Under the pieces are notes generated by a model that was not told the origin of the DNA, ran no database searches, and worked only from the letters and a program-made list of their open reading frames with translations. Shown one piece after another: positions 10,824-25,800 of a DNA stretch of 64,000 nt. The translations under genes and the position numbers were made by a program. The stretch lies in contig NC_040028.1 in NCBI RefSeq assembly GCF_000972845.2, positions 15,498,871-15,562,870 on the forward strand. Direction: 5' to 3'. How positions within the stretch are numbered: position 1 is the stretch's first letter; each line of letters begins with the position of its first letter. The stretch comes from Larimichthys crocea (lineage: Eukaryota > Chordata > Actinopteri > Sciaenidae).

Positions 10824-13800
10824 CTGCAGGCAGAGAAAGGCTTTTAATACATCCTCTGACATCCAGGACCCGACAACACTGTAAATATATTTAGAAAATG
10901 TGCATCTGTACCTCTCAAAGGTGTATTCACTCTCCGACCGGAAATAGTAGACGTGAGACTTGAAATGCAGTTTGAAGACGTAGTCCTTGTGGATATTTTC
11001 AGACTCTGACGGGATGGTGACTGAGTAACCCAACAGAGGAAGGCTGGCCAATGGATAATCATCCTGAGAGGGGGAAAAAACATGATATAATTTGTTCTGG
11101 TCTGTAAATAATTACAAAAACTATTTGTGGTGAAAGAGAGCCAAAAAACACACAAACAAACAGATAGAAGATAATAAACAACAAACAGCCAGCGATGGAC
11201 GAAGTACTCAGACAAAACCACAATGTAAAATCACAAAACACTCAAATACAAATAGAATTTATGCATTTAAAACCCAACTTAAGTATTATCAGAAAAAAAA
11301 CACTTCTTTTTTTTGCCCTTACACATGATTTTCTGAGTTTTAGAGCCTTATTTACAATTCCTATGGACACATGATTTTCTGAGTTTTAGAGCCTTATTTA
11401 CAATTCCTATGGCGCTCTTTTTGAGTATAAAAAGTAGTTTTAGATTGATTAGATTGATTACAATGTACTAGTATCAAGTATCTGAAATTATACAGTTATG
11501 TTTAAAGGAGCATTCTGCTTAAAAATGTCTTTTGAGTATCAGAAACTCCTGCAGGCCTGAAAAGTGTCAAAATGTATCACCACGTGTAGAAACTTCTCCA
11601 CCACTGATCCATACGTTCTGTATGTTACCACAACAGAGCTAAACACTCTTGTTCTGTCCAATTCAAACTTGCTTGTGAAAGAGCCACCAAAAAAATATTC
11701 TGTGGTATAAAGTGAGATGAAAAACTGCATGGGAACGCCTGTAAACCTCGATAATGACACGAAGGTTGGAAATTCTACACAGAGATGTGATATTTTTAAT
11801 CCCAGAGGAGGGTAAACACTGTGAGCGAGGAGGGGAACGAATGTGGGAAACGCTGCGATGTGTTCACTGGACAAACAGAAACGAGAGTGGACGTTCATCA
11901 CCTGGTGAGATTTATAGAAGAACAGGCTGAAGTTGGTGAAGACCACCCAGAGCTTCTGCCAGCCGTTGCTGTTCTTGAACTTCCTCAGTAAGTTTCCTGA
12001 CAGCTGATTCTACAAAGACAAAAAACAATAAGTTAGTCTGAAATCTAAAACTTTATAAAGTCACACACATTATAAAACCACTAGCAGCGTACAGTACTTC
12101 GATTTTTGACTAAAATATGAAAGAAGGATCTGTGTAAAAAAGGATAAGTCTGGTGATTGTTAACAAATACTCATAAAAAGCCCAAAACCAACAGTGAAGT
12201 ATATTCCTGTGTGCCAGGGACCTTTATTGTTAGTGCTACACTGTTTATTCTAAGTATTACACTGACTGACATGGCCCGTCATTACAACGACAACTGTAGT
12301 TTATTTTCCCCGTGCTGTAAATACTCACTAGAGTAGCAAATGTGTATTAATCCACAGTTGAAAATAGTCCCGCACAAATACACTGTTTATTCCTGCTTGA
12401 GAAACATTTGCTAACAACTCTCTCAGCCTGTTCGAAGAGATGAAACTACATTTGTGACCTGATTTTTTAAATATTTACATCTTCAGTGGGAACAAATGGA
12501 CTTGTGCCACAGGCAAATGAGGGGAAGTCAGAAAGTACTGAGCGACGGACTAACACATTGTTGGTTTTGGTCGTTTCATGGCATTTCCAGACAATAACTG
12601 TATCCGTTTAACGTGCACTTTTGTTCTTTCAAATAAACTGCCGTTGGTAAGCACTCAAAGATTACAAAATTAGAAAACAGGAACTGAGCAACAGTTTAAT
12701 GATCATAGTGCTTCTAATGTTTCTGTAATGTCTGTAAAACCAATCTATGTGTCACTGATCTGTACAAAATGAGGCACTACTGTTTCCTATGGTGCAGGTC
12801 AAGTAAACACATACACAGGGCCTCTCCTGTCTGCCTGGCTCCTTTACCTCTAGACTCCTGCAGGATTCACTAAAGGAGAGACTCTGAACACGGTACCAGC
12901 AGATAACAGACAGAGGCACCGGTCCCTGGCCACTGGGGGGCCCCACCGGGGGGGCCTTATTCCCACTGACTGGACTAGGGTCCTCTACCACGGAGGAACG
13001 CACAGACGCATGGGGAAAAGAGAGAGAGAGAGACAGAGAGAGAAAAAAACAGACAGGGAGGGAAGGACAGAAACACAGAGACTGAGTAGGTGAAACACAG
13101 GCATGCAGTGGCAGGGAAAAAACACGAAGGCTGGTGACGGTGTGTCCGGGCAAGGCTGTGAAAAGGACTTTGTTACAGCTACAGAGGAAGAGCAGAACTA
13201 GATCAGGGCACAGCTGAGTTGTAGAGGGTCCCAAAACAGGATCTGTTCTGTTAGTGTGAGCTGAGGACATTTGGCACATCTACGTACTGCTCTCTCTCTC
13301 TCTCTCTATTTATAGGCGATCAGAGATTTCAAGTGCCAGGGGAGGAGAAAAAGAACAGAACCACACAGAAAAGCCACAGTTTTGAGTGTAGATAAGGAAA
13401 TCACGCAGGCGACTGTTAGCCGAAAGAGGGATGGAACAGTATCCTCACTGTTGCTGCGAATTAGAGCAAATAAACAGCTTTAACATGCAACGACTTTAGG
13501 AAAACATTTAACTATAAGAAATAGTGCAAAACAATGTTGATGCAACATTCATAAGCCCCATGATACCTGGAGTTTTTTAAAAGAAGCATCAAGTTTTTGT
13601 CCATTAACAGCGCTGATTTAACAAGTGTGTCCCCGTTTTGTTTCGACTGTTCACGCACATGCACGAACTAACAGGTGCTGTGATTTGTATCCTGCATTGG
13701 TTACAAGCTATTCTGCTGACTGAAAGCTACTGGTGTCGGGAATGTGCAAAGAAATTTGGCACCAAAGACACATTTAGCGACTAGCTGGTGGACATAGATG

Positions 13801-16800
13801 AACATTTAACACCTAAAGAGTAGGATATTTCTGTCAGGAGTTGGTGGAGACCAAAAACGGAGCAAAAAAATAGAGTGAATATTGGACTTACATTCGCCTA
13901 TAGGCCAGAAACACGACCACCAAAAGAAAGATAATCTTACTCCACAACTCCTGGATGTTTAAATAACTGTTTTCTAAAAAGGTGATGATGTGTTAAATAA
14001 GGAAAGGGGACTGTGCTTGTTAGACCTCAACGGTACACTTAAAATAGAGAGGAGAAAACTTCACAGGGCACCTTCAAACATATTTCCACCTAGATTTTAT
14101 GTCTCTACAGGCTCGAAGGTTGTTGATTTCCTTCTGTATGATAAAAAAAAAATCCTATTGCAAAGAGCAAGTTAGAAATCTTCCAGTTATTGAATGCAAA
14201 AAGCAAAATAGCGAGAAAATGTGAATAAGCTACTGATCATCTATCATCGATATTATATTAAAATGTGTCTTATTGTGTTTACAAAATTGCAAGACTTTCT
14301 ATTATTTGTTTTTAATATGATTTCTACCACTTGCTTATTTCACAATATAATCATATGCATCTTTTATCTTTTATGTTGAAAAGAAATTGAAAATGAATAA
14401 AATTAGTCTTTCAGTTCATTTGCACGCACCAGCAGAAATATATAAGAAATAGTTCAGATGATGGAGTGCAGCACAGGAGGATACTGTTCCCACAGAGAGA
14501 GAATCAAAGTGAATTAAGGTACAGCAGACACTCAGACACAGAGAAAGGAAACAGTAAGGCAGGAGGGGAAAGGGGCAGGTCTGAGGTTTTTGGCTGGTAC
14601 CTCCACGGCTATGCTAAAGTCCACCATGGACACACTGGTGTTCCTGTGCCAGCACACGTGCACCATGGTGTTACCACGGTGAGGGGAGGGCCTCTCCAGC
14701 GAGGTGTGCGACGCCGTTATGTCATCCTCAGACTCAGCCTCCACCGAGGTGTCCTCAGGGCATTCTGGGAAAGTCAGGAGGTTGTTACTGCTAGACAATG
14801 AGCAGGGTGATGAGGGGAGAAGGGAGCTAAAACACAGACAGTGTCAGATCATTCACAAATCAAACATAGTCTTGTGTATCTGGGAGTAACGGTCGGCGTA
14901 CTTTTTACTCAGTATTTTCAATAAATTACTGTATATCTTCTGATCATCTTTCACTGTTTGACAGCACCTCAAACAGAAGCACATATTTTATGTTGAACTA
15001 TATGTCGATGTAGTAACTTACTGTTGTCGGTCAGATTGTTGGTCAGGAGGTCAGATGAAGGCCCGTTGCTGGTTTTTGCCATCTCTATCGCCGCCTTTAT
15101 GTCCGTCATCCACTTCTCCATCTCTGTTAGCGAACTAGAGTGAAAAAACACACAAATGGATAAACTGTCCCATCATTAGTCACAGCAGGAAGGCCTGGTG
15201 GTTAGAAATAGTTCATCTAACAAGAATGTCTCAAGTTGGATCCATGTTAGTCCAAGTGTCCTGCCAAATAAACCCTTAAAAAGACACAGAGACACCATCT
15301 GCTCTTTAATGGAAACTGGATCAGCAAATGTAAGTTTGAAAGCAGGAAAGTGTTGGTTTTTTTTTTTTCATTTTTGTCAGAGAGAAAGAAACAACTGAGG
15401 GCACAGAGTGTAAAAATATAAATCTAGCAGTTAGGATTATGAATAAATTGGTTGTTGGGCTTTACAAATATTCAATTCCTGCACATTTCTAGAAGAAATT
15501 TGACCGGAAATATGAATATAGATGTAAATAAACCCCCACAAAACATGCATTTTTGGTATTTCTTTCTTTTGTGTTTCCAGTGATTCAAACTGTGATTGCT
15601 CCTATGTTATGAGTTGAATATGAGAAACAACTTTGTTTGCAGTACTCTCAGGCTGCAGTTACAACCTTCACCTGTCAGCCTGAGAGGCAAAGCCCAGGGC
15701 AAATCAAGTCTGTAAAGCGACGTCTCTGCTCATAAAGCTTAATTGTTGTGGAGCTCAAGGTTAATCTCGACGTGACTTTGACGAGCATATCGACATTTAA
15801 TCAGTCTGTCTCTTCTGTTCTCCAGAGGACGGCGGCCGGACGAGAAGATTTTAGTGAGTGAGTTCAACTGAAACTGTTCAGTGAGTGAGGGGAAAGGGCT
15901 CCTGCGCTTCTTTCCTGATGATACTTTAAGTTTGTCATTATTCGTGAGAATTCGAGTGTCTCTACGACACAGTCCTGACAGTCCAGAAGATTTATTTTAG
16001 TTCTGGGTACAAGATGTCAGTGTGCTGTTAACCACCGTTCCTACCTTGCTGCCACCACCACCGACTGCTGCTGTCCGACCAATGTGAAGGCGTGCGGCAC
16101 ACCCCACTCATCTTCACTCTCTCTGATCTGGAAGAAGAAGCAGAAGAAGAACACAGAAAAAACATTAGAGAGCAGAGAAATCTAGGACAGCAAGGACCGA
16201 AATAGACAGAAAGGCAAGAGACGGAGGGAGGGATGATGAAAAGGAAGTGAGCGAGAAGGACGTGTGTGGATGTCCTGAGAGAGAAAGTGTGTGTTTCTGT
16301 GTGTGTGTGTGTCGGGGTGGAGTTGAAAGAGCCGCAGTTCAGCTGTTTGAGGCGGCTCATTTGGAGTAATGACAAACTGGTGACAGCCGTTTGAAGCACT
16401 TTGCGTCCAATTGAGAGACACAGTACTTACTGTCATGCCGTGGATCGGCAGCTGCCCGTGCACTTTGAACTGATTGGTCGCCGTCATCCCTCGACTCGTG
16501 TACAAAATGACGTCGTTAAACTGATCGCAAGAGAGAGAGAGAGGGACAAAAACAATGGACAGTCTTTCAAACTTAAATGCTGTTGAGTCTGCTTTGTGTT
16601 TAAACGACTAAACTAATTGCATATAATCAAATATATAACTCAAACGAAGCACAAACAACTCGTCATAACAACTGGGAAATTATAGACTTGAACGTAGCGG
16701 AAAGAAAAGTGTTTATCATAAAAAAAGCACAAAGAAATGAACCATGAGTATAAATTATTCTACTGCCCAAGGCACCACCATTCATGGGCTACATCTACAT

Positions 16801-19800
16801 GTCTCTTTTATATAACCAACAAAACCGAACACGTGCAAAACACTTGCATGCAATAAGAGTGTCAACGTTCAAAGCAACATGTGGTTGTCTTAATCTGCCA
16901 ACACAGTGTGAGTAATGTATAGATGGAAAGTATGAAAGGGTTGTTATTCCTTCACTGAGATCACTAGACTAAATAATTCAATTATCGATTTTTATGACCT
17001 AATCTCAGAAAGTGGGTGTTACCAGGAAAAACATTCGTTGCTGTAGGCCTTTTCCAGACAGTTTGCTGAGGCAGCCTAACCTGATGAACTCCTGAGAAAG
17101 AGAAAAAAAAACATGCATCATTTATTAGACACAAGTCAAAAACAGACGTTCCAAAGTCAGATAGAGAATTAAATCTTTGACGATCCATTCTTCAAACTTT
17201 TGAAACTCACCCGACCAGGGACAACAAGATTGTCAACGCCAATCAAATCCTTCTTCAGCTCCAGAAGCTTCTGGAAGTTCTCCATCTTGATTAGGCTTCC
17301 CTGGAGCTGGTCCACCACCTCAGACACATCTGCTAGAGCAGCTACAGAGCAACCGCAGGTAAGAGGTTATTGGAGATTGCACTGTTAAATTATTCTGCAG
17401 CACTAGGAGATGTCTCTATGCAACACTGGCCTGAGTGAAGTACCTCTGCAGTCCCTGAAATCCACGTGAGTAGCTGGGTAGTGTTTGCACAGGCGCTCCA
17501 GGATCTGCTTGTAGTGGATGAGGCGGTGCAGAGGCCGCAGAATGAAGACATTCAGGGGGACGTAGCAGACCTTTTGCAGCTCAAAGTCCCTGCAGAGACC
17601 CTCCAACTTACGCGACGACCTGCACGCCTTCTCGATCTCCAACAGAACTTCAGACTGTTTATGCAGATTTGCTGTAAGGGGCTATGCAAAGAGTTGGAAT
17701 ATGAGACACATAAATAAGTGTTAAATCATTAATGTTATTTTAGAGTGGTGTCTTACCTTCAAGCCTTGAAAGTTCTTCAACATCACATCGCCGATGCGCT
17801 GGTAGTCTCCTTTTATGTGAGCGTTAGAGCGTCCTTCCCTAAAAACAGACAAACACCAGCAGGTTTTTATCTGGAAAACATTATGGAGCTGTTGGTGGTG
17901 AATTAATTGACTGAAACTACAAAAAAAGCACTTAAAGCTCATTGATTATTTAGATGAGCTTTGCCTTATGCAAAAATAAAATCCCAAAGAAGGGTGACAG
18001 CTCTTTAAACTTTGAGAAAGAGATCCACCAGCAGGTGTCTCCCTTGAGTGTGTCTTTCCCCACACAGGGTGCATACAGAGAGTAATGGGCTGTCATTACT
18101 GCATTCATTCAGAATATTTATTAATTTGGCACAGTTCAGTCGTCGCTTTAGGGAAACATATCCAGTCTGTAAGACACATCCTTTGACTGAGAGCTTTCTA
18201 ATCGTGATCCCAGCAACACAAGGTACGTGTCTGCGATATTATTTGAATATGCAAAGCTCATAAAATAGAAAAAAGACAAATATATTGCGAGGTCATTTGC
18301 ATACACATTTGAATCTGCACATTTTATAAGCAGACTTTACTCTCTAACATCGCTTTCAGTTTTAATTTGGAGTTCACCGGCTCAAATAGGCCTTGAAATA
18401 AAAAAATATTATACGTGTGAAGTCAACGGTCGTTAATTCTGACAGTCCAACAGGCTTCATGCATCACTGTCTGTGTGTGTGTGTGCGTTAGATAAAGCAC
18501 AACATCATTAAGGAGATCAGACAGCAGAAACCCACGGGCAAGAAAAGGCCGGTCATGGTGCAGCATGACGGTTGCCATGGAGACGATAGCTCCTCGGGTC
18601 ATCTGAAGGGACCGGGTCGCCCTCTCAGACTAAATGTCAATAAATCTCATTAAAAAAAAAAAAAAAGGGATGGTAAGAAGTTGCGATAAATTGGACTCAA
18701 ATCAAACCAAACGCGTCTCTCTGGGCACTCTCGACCCTGCAGGGACTTTTTGGAAGCGAGTTTGGAAGTGTAATGAGTCTCACCACAGGGCCAACCTCTG
18801 CTCCACCTCCCTGAGAAAACCCGTGTGGAACTTGTGCAGAGGCTCGAAGGTGGGGAAGACGGTGTTCTTCAGAGAGTCTGGAGTCGCCTCATCTTGTCCT
18901 ACAGCATGCTGGAAAGACTGAGATCAGAAATACAGACATGAATCGAAGAGTTGATGTGGTCTGATATGTTTCTTCCAAAAAAATATGACAGAAACTATCA
19001 TCCTTACATCTATTATCTATTACCACATCCATAATATAAACTCTAAACTAAAAAGTTCAACCAGCAGATGCATGATGTCTCCTGTTTCACTGAAAAGTCA
19101 GTGCAAAGTCAAAAAAGTCATTCATACATTTATTCATTGACTCCTTAATGGAGTAAAGTAAAGTTTTTTTGCACGTAAAGTGTACACATACAGGTCCAAA
19201 AATACAACCACACACACACAAAGGACTCACAGATACCATGCAAATGAGGTGGAGAGATGGTGGAGTGATGGGCAGCCACGTAACAGCACCCTGGGAGCAG
19301 TCAGAGATTTGGTAACTTGCACAAAAGGAACCTCGACAGTGCCTAGGAGGTCAACTAGCACCTCCCCATCTACAAAGTCCATTCTCCATACTGTGGTCTG
19401 TGTTGGATTTGAACCTGACACCCGCTGGTTCCCAAGCTAAGTCTCGATGGACCGTGTTTAAGCTGCATACTGACGTCATGATTGGTTCTGATGGTCGCAC
19501 ATACATACAGTGAGATTTGAGGTGAGAAGCCTTCCTCTTTCTGCAGACTAATGTGAAAACAATCTTCTGATGTCAAGCTCTGCACATACATCATTCCAGA
19601 CAGCGAGGGTCAAACATTCAAGTAGCAATAAGCAAAACCCATTTTTGAGTGGAGGGTACTCAGAGAAGTTAATTTAGGAGCTAGAAATGAATCTATGATG
19701 GTCTTACAAAAAAAACTGTGGACAAATCAAGTATTAAACTGCAGTGTAAGCCTCGAGCCTGTTCAGTCAGTGAAAAGTTACTAGCACAGACTGTTCAAGA

Positions 19801-22800
19801 TCATAGGGACGGGGATCAATGCAGTGTTAATGCAGACTGTCCCAGGACACAGTCAGAAGACCTTCATCTGTGTCTCTGCTGTTGCTCCAGTCTTGTGACG
19901 TCCTTTAACTGCCTGGATGGAAGAATCAATAGCCAATCATTCTTAACGCTATTGTTCCATTTAGTCAGATTGAAGTCGAATGTTCGTGTGTGGCGCGTTT
20001 GGCGACAGCCGACAGGAAAACGGCCTTATTTCACTGACGTGATGGGAAACGAAAGTGAGCTTTAGGAAAAGTGAGCGCGTCAAAGAAGGGCTTGAGAAGA
20101 AGCGCCAGCTGTTGTTCAGATGACTTCACCCCAAAACAGCAGCACCAGCCAGTGTGAAAAAAAAAAAAAAAAGAAAAAGAAAAAGGCAGCACACACACTC
20201 ACCCACAGCTGAAAAAGAACGAGGACACCAGCCAACCCAAATATTTATGAGATGTGTGAAAGGCTTGTTTGAAAATTACAAGAGGAGAGAAGCTGCAGCC
20301 TTTAAAGAACACCAGTGAAAAGCGAAGTGATGCATTTTCTTCATATTCGTGTACAGCCTTGTAAGAACATCCTCCCCGTTTGCCGTTGAAGGAGCCGCAC
20401 AGCACATTTAATATCCTGTTTTCCGCTCATTTGAGATATTATCAAATGACACTGCATCCATATGCTTGTACCCCGGCCTGTGAAATCTAAGGGAACAGAC
20501 ATAAATAGGGAACATGCGGCTAAATCCATCTATCTCTTTAAACACAACACAGTTTAGTATTCACAGCCTTGAGTGTGACAGATAAATACATTGCAGAGCG
20601 TGAGTGTGGTGGGGAATGAATTAAAAAAAAAAATCAAATCGCATCTGCCAAAATATTCCTGTGCCACTGCCTGACTCTGTGTTTTGGCGGGCGCTCTGCG
20701 ACGGAGCAACTAACCGGAATAATCAATGTTTTCTTCCCAGAGGACAGAGCAGGAGAAAACAAACAGTGCGCTGGTGAGCGGACTTCTTACCACAGTCACC
20801 ACCTCCAGATCCTTCAGATACGTCCTTTCTGTGGTTAGCAGCTCCTTGGCGATGAAGTAGGCCCGATCTGTTGGGAACCTCTGTGAAGACAGAGAGGAGA
20901 CCGTGAGCAAGAACAACCCAACTATCCAGCTATGAGTAAGTCTAACTTATGTTTGGTGGCTTATGAGTTATGTTTCCTTGTCTAACCTATTTCTCTGAGT
21001 AGATTTGTAGGAAAATACTCAGCTTTAGTCCCCGTGGAAAGTTATTCAGGACAGGTAATCTAGGTCCAACGCTATTTTTAAGCATGTGACAGTGGCTTTA
21101 AAGCACAAGTTTAGAACCAGACAAACTAATACAGCAAAGCAGCTCATCTGAGTGATTGTTGTTGTCGTTTTCTATCCACAGTAGCTCCCCCATTAAGTCA
21201 CAAACCTTCCTCCGAACCTCGTCTTCATCATCGGTGCGAACACTGCAGGCGTCGTTGAGGAGCGGGCTGGTGAGCGGTGAAGGTTGTCGGCCGTCGGGAC
21301 TGTGACTGCACAGCTCCAGTGACTTCTGACCGTTGACCATGCCGTGGGAGTGACCGGAGGACGCGGACAGGTGAGGGCTGTTGGACCCGACTCCTGCACG
21401 AGGACAACCGTAGTGAGGGGAGGAAAGGAAAAAAGTGAGCGACGAGTATACATGAAAACATAACAGGAGACATGAATTCACCTACTTCAAGTCTAGGATG
21501 GGTGGAGTTTGGCACATAAATGAAGTCAGGGATATAATAGGTCGCAGAAAAGTAGATAATTAGTTGCATAACTGAGTATTTAAGTGACTCAAATGTCATA
21601 AATAAAATAAATATCTTTGGATTTTGAAGTCACACTGGACTTACTTAATTATTTTCTAACATTTTGTAGACTTAACATTTAATCAGTGAATTGAGAAAAC
21701 AATCAGCAGATTATCTGATGACAAAAAAAATACTGATTCATTTTGAAAATAAACTTCCCAGAATTCAGTTCATAATCCAACATGGCAAACATCACCCACT
21801 GAGAAACTGTGCAGGCTATACCAAAATCTATTACAAGTATTGTTTGATGTGAGATCAGAGTCTTCCTCTGCCACGCAGGGAAACATAATGAGGTCTAGTT
21901 GGGGGATGGTGAGGGGGGGGTCTGCCTATGGAAAGTGACACATCATCCACGACTCAGTCCACAGTCCAGACAGCTCTGGCAGACGCTGTGCCTTGACGAT
22001 CAATATGCGAGCTGAGACACATACTGCAGCGTGATCGAGAGGAATAGCTTACTTAGTGTCATCTTTACTGACGACGTTCACTCAGCTTACTTACTATGTT
22101 TTGGCTGCACCTTGCCCACCTCTCTCTCTCCCTGCTGTCCTCCGGCGTGTCGACACAAACAACAACAGTGATTAATCGCACACAGACCAGTGCAACTCAT
22201 GGTTGCTGCGACTAGCTCGACGCACCAGCACAACTCTACGGAGGGAAAGGATGAGAGGGAAACCACGGCGTACATCTACAAGATCACAACAAATGGGAAG
22301 AAGAAACTAGAGTATCTACACAGACATCCACCGACCAACGCTACAAAACTACAGGGAGAATGAAGGGAAAGTATCTGGGGTCTCATAAAGAAGATTCAGA
22401 AAATCTGACTTCATAAAGGTCATCTTTATTGACTCTAAAAGAACATGTACATTCATAAATGAATAGAAATCTTGAGAAAAGCAGCATTAAAAAGGTCAAA
22501 GCCAGGTGAGCGTCTAGAGGGACACTGAGTGAGTCAAAGTGTGAATGCCTGCCGTCTTCTAGTCCTGCCATAGCACTGACTATAAAACAGATCTTTATGT
22601 TAATGTTAAGGTAACAGCCTTATGACACTTTGCTGTGCTGAGAAAAAGTCAGCTGTTAATGAGGAAACACATGCATTATTCACTCCATGAATATGAAACA
22701 GTTCTACATAAATGTACTTGTAATAGTGACGGAGTTAAGCTGTAGAAACACTGGTTTAAAAAGCTGTTTTAAAATGCAGTCCCTAATCATAAAGAATGAT

Positions 22801-25800
22801 TTCCTAGACTTAAAATAAAATAAAAAAAATCACATTCTCCAGATAATTATGAAATAACAGTGAAGTGACCGAGAGCGCTACCTGTATATTACGATAAATA
22901 TAGTACATGCAGAGAGCAAGCCAGGGCAGTGTGTGGCACGCCTCACTCCTGATTTGGAAACACACCCTGAAGGACACCAGTGGTTGCAAAAATACACACT
23001 CGTCTCACCCACAGACTCGAGACTCTAGAGCCAAACCAACACATGTTAGAGGGTTTGACTTAAAAATAACCAAATTAAGAGACTGGTATTTTCTGTGAGT
23101 GTCATTTCAGGTCTATGGGAGAGCTTTGTGCACCAGAGAGGGTTCACTCACACTGCAGTGATCCAGTAACTCCAACAAAGAAGCTTCTCTTAGATTTCAT
23201 AGTTCTGTACTAATAAATAAACGGAAATAAGGTCATGCAGCGTTCATAATGTTGATAACCAGGTATGGCTGCTTGACTCTCACAGTCCTGGACCTGAGAA
23301 TACTGCTTATTTTTCCCTGATTTTGACACCTAATTTCATAAACCTGTCAATATTTTTAATCACTTAAATTTGGCTGACATATTTATTCTGACTTTACACA
23401 AACTTCAACCTTTAGGACTACTGAGGTGCCCTTAAGTTGTAATGTTGTCATGCCAATGTTGTGTAACGGAAAAATTGGGAATAAGCAAAAAACGTTTAAA
23501 AATAAAAAAGGCTTATAAAAATAGATGCAGACACCACAGATCTCACTTTATGATATACTGCTTCATGTCAGTGCTAAAATGTCTGCAAGCAACAGAAAAA
23601 CATTCAACGGTGATGGATGAGCCAAGAGACTCTGGTGCTTTGAAGGCTTGCCCTTAAACTGCCTTTCACACATACAATACACACACATTTACTAAAACCT
23701 GCTTCTATTTTCCTGCATATTCCCAAGCTCCTGTCATCCTTAACCTGATGTTAAAATTAACCGTTCATAGCTGGATCGTTGCAGAGAAGGGAACCCACGT
23801 GCTGGTTAAGTCTCGCTTCTTTCCACCACACAGACTTTAGTGAGTGATAAAACAGGTTTACATGCAGGGGGGGGAAACAAAAAAACACAGAAAAGATATG
23901 ACAGTTTCATGCTGACAGAAATAAAAGAAAGAACAAGACATGAGACACAGATGTGCAAATGAAAAGTGAAAAAGTGACAAAAAAATAAAAGTGCAGTGCC
24001 TGTTTTTGCAATCTTTGGATACGAGTGAATATTATAGACACCAAAGCTATTGGAGGATGCTAAATTACTACCAGAGATACTCGAGCATGAGTGAAGTACA
24101 GAGGGTGGAGTGTCAATTGCGAGCATAAGAGCCATAAACTGTTGTAGAGTGGCTGAACTACCGCCGCAACAGACATAAATCTTCACCTTAATAGTCACAA
24201 AGATATTGTGGTTATGTTTACTCGTCTTGTTGTATCCATCTTAGAAAAGGTGACAGAAAAATGGACGTTCTGTAAGCACAAACATGACTGAATCAGATGT
24301 TCAGGTTGTTTTCTTTCAGCATATTAATTACCATTTCAGACAGAACATACTACCCTCACAACAATCACAAACCAGATGCAGCAAGAGCATAAATAAATCG
24401 AACAAGACGGCAGGATTCCCCCGAAAAAACACACCTACCGTGTCAACAATTACTGTCACAGTTATACACACACGGCTCTTTTAGGACTCTAGTACAAAGT
24501 GTGTAATGCAGAAAACTGTGCTGTGCGTTACTTCATCTAATCAATCTAATATTAAACAGAAAGTGAAATGATATGCGTGTTTCCCTATGAGACGTCGTAA
24601 GGCACCTGGGACATGGAAACTGACTCACACTGACGTGAGAAAAAGTGCAACTGGAACAATTCATTTTTTGATCTTTCACAAGTTTAAAACCCTGTAGTCT
24701 TTGTAGCTTTCGTTAATTAGTAACTACTCAGTGTTAAACACTAACGTGGCACTTGTGTATTTCTGCAGGGACATGTTAACGCATGATAAAAACCTCAACA
24801 ACAAACAAGACAACCCTAAAACAGATTGAAAGCGCCTCCCGGTGAACGAGAAGCTGATGCTGGGCTAAAAAAGTGCTTTTAGTAAGTTGTGCGTTGCTTA
24901 AACAGAAAGACAGAAATAATCTCCCACATAATACTGCTTTTATTCAACCAACTGGACCCAAACTAAACTGTCTCTAACAGCTGAAAATCTGTCCGCCATC
25001 CTCATCACTGAGGGCATGGCAGCCGTCCTCATCCGCCTCCTCGTCCAGCTGGAGGCTGCCGAAGGAAAACTTACTGGGTATGGGGGAAGCGGTGCCGGCC
25101 TCCGCTGGTTTACTGGACATCATGGGGCTGCTGCAGTTGCCCCTGTTAGTCTCCACCTCAGACTCACTGGACTCTGAGCCACTGGTGGTCGCACTGTCGT
25201 TCATTTGAACCGCTCCCACCTGTGTGACACCAGCTTGCCCTAGGCGTTTCGGCCCCAAGCTGGCCTTTGACCTGCCCGGTGCGGAGAGGCCGTTGGCTAC
25301 CATGCGGTGCTCAAGAGCAGCCATACGTTCAGCCCGGGACAAGACGAGACGTGATTGTTGCCCTTGGGAGGACGTCCCCTGGTTTGTTTGGTCTGTGTCA
25401 CAGTGGTGACATGTTTTGAGGGGCTTTTGTAAACGAGGAGAGCGGCTTGGGATGGGCGAGTATCTGCTCTCATCGAAGTGAAGGGGACTGGAGGTGTAGC
25501 CGTTCTGCTCTGCGAAACTGTAGGAGCTTGATTGATGGAAAGTGTCCATGGCAGGACTGGTGGTGACACTCCTTGAGCCCATACGTGAGACTGTGAGAGG
25601 GCTGCTGCTATGCCTCTCTCTAATATGGGCACTGAGGTCTGCTGTAGTCCTATGAACAGGACTTTGGTTTGACTGCTTGGGAGGCTCAACCAAACCATAG
25701 CTCATGATGGGCAATTGCTTAGAAGAAGAAAGGGATTCCCTGAACTGCATCCTACCAAGAAAAGGGTCCTGCTGGGCCTGCAGGGGCCCATTTATCCTAC

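Noticed and set aside
11539..11946. 135-codon minus ORF extending past exon 25 as coding
   Set aside because: Only its first part is exon 25; the rest follows a good donor and loses all FARP similarity.
12752..13279. 175-codon minus ORF as a single exon
   Set aside because: Only 12848-12984 is bounded by good splice sites; the remainder is the pyrimidine tract and intron.
17674..17681. Nearer acceptor TACAG for exon 18
   Set aside because: It would shift the frame; the GCATAG acceptor eight nucleotides upstream restores the DH alignment ([12 protein letters not shown]).
22132..22275. Upstream extension of the microexon 13 frame to a 62-codon ORF
   Set aside because: The upstream residues are Cys-rich and unlike FARP linkers, and the CAGCAG acceptor with matching phase explains the exon.
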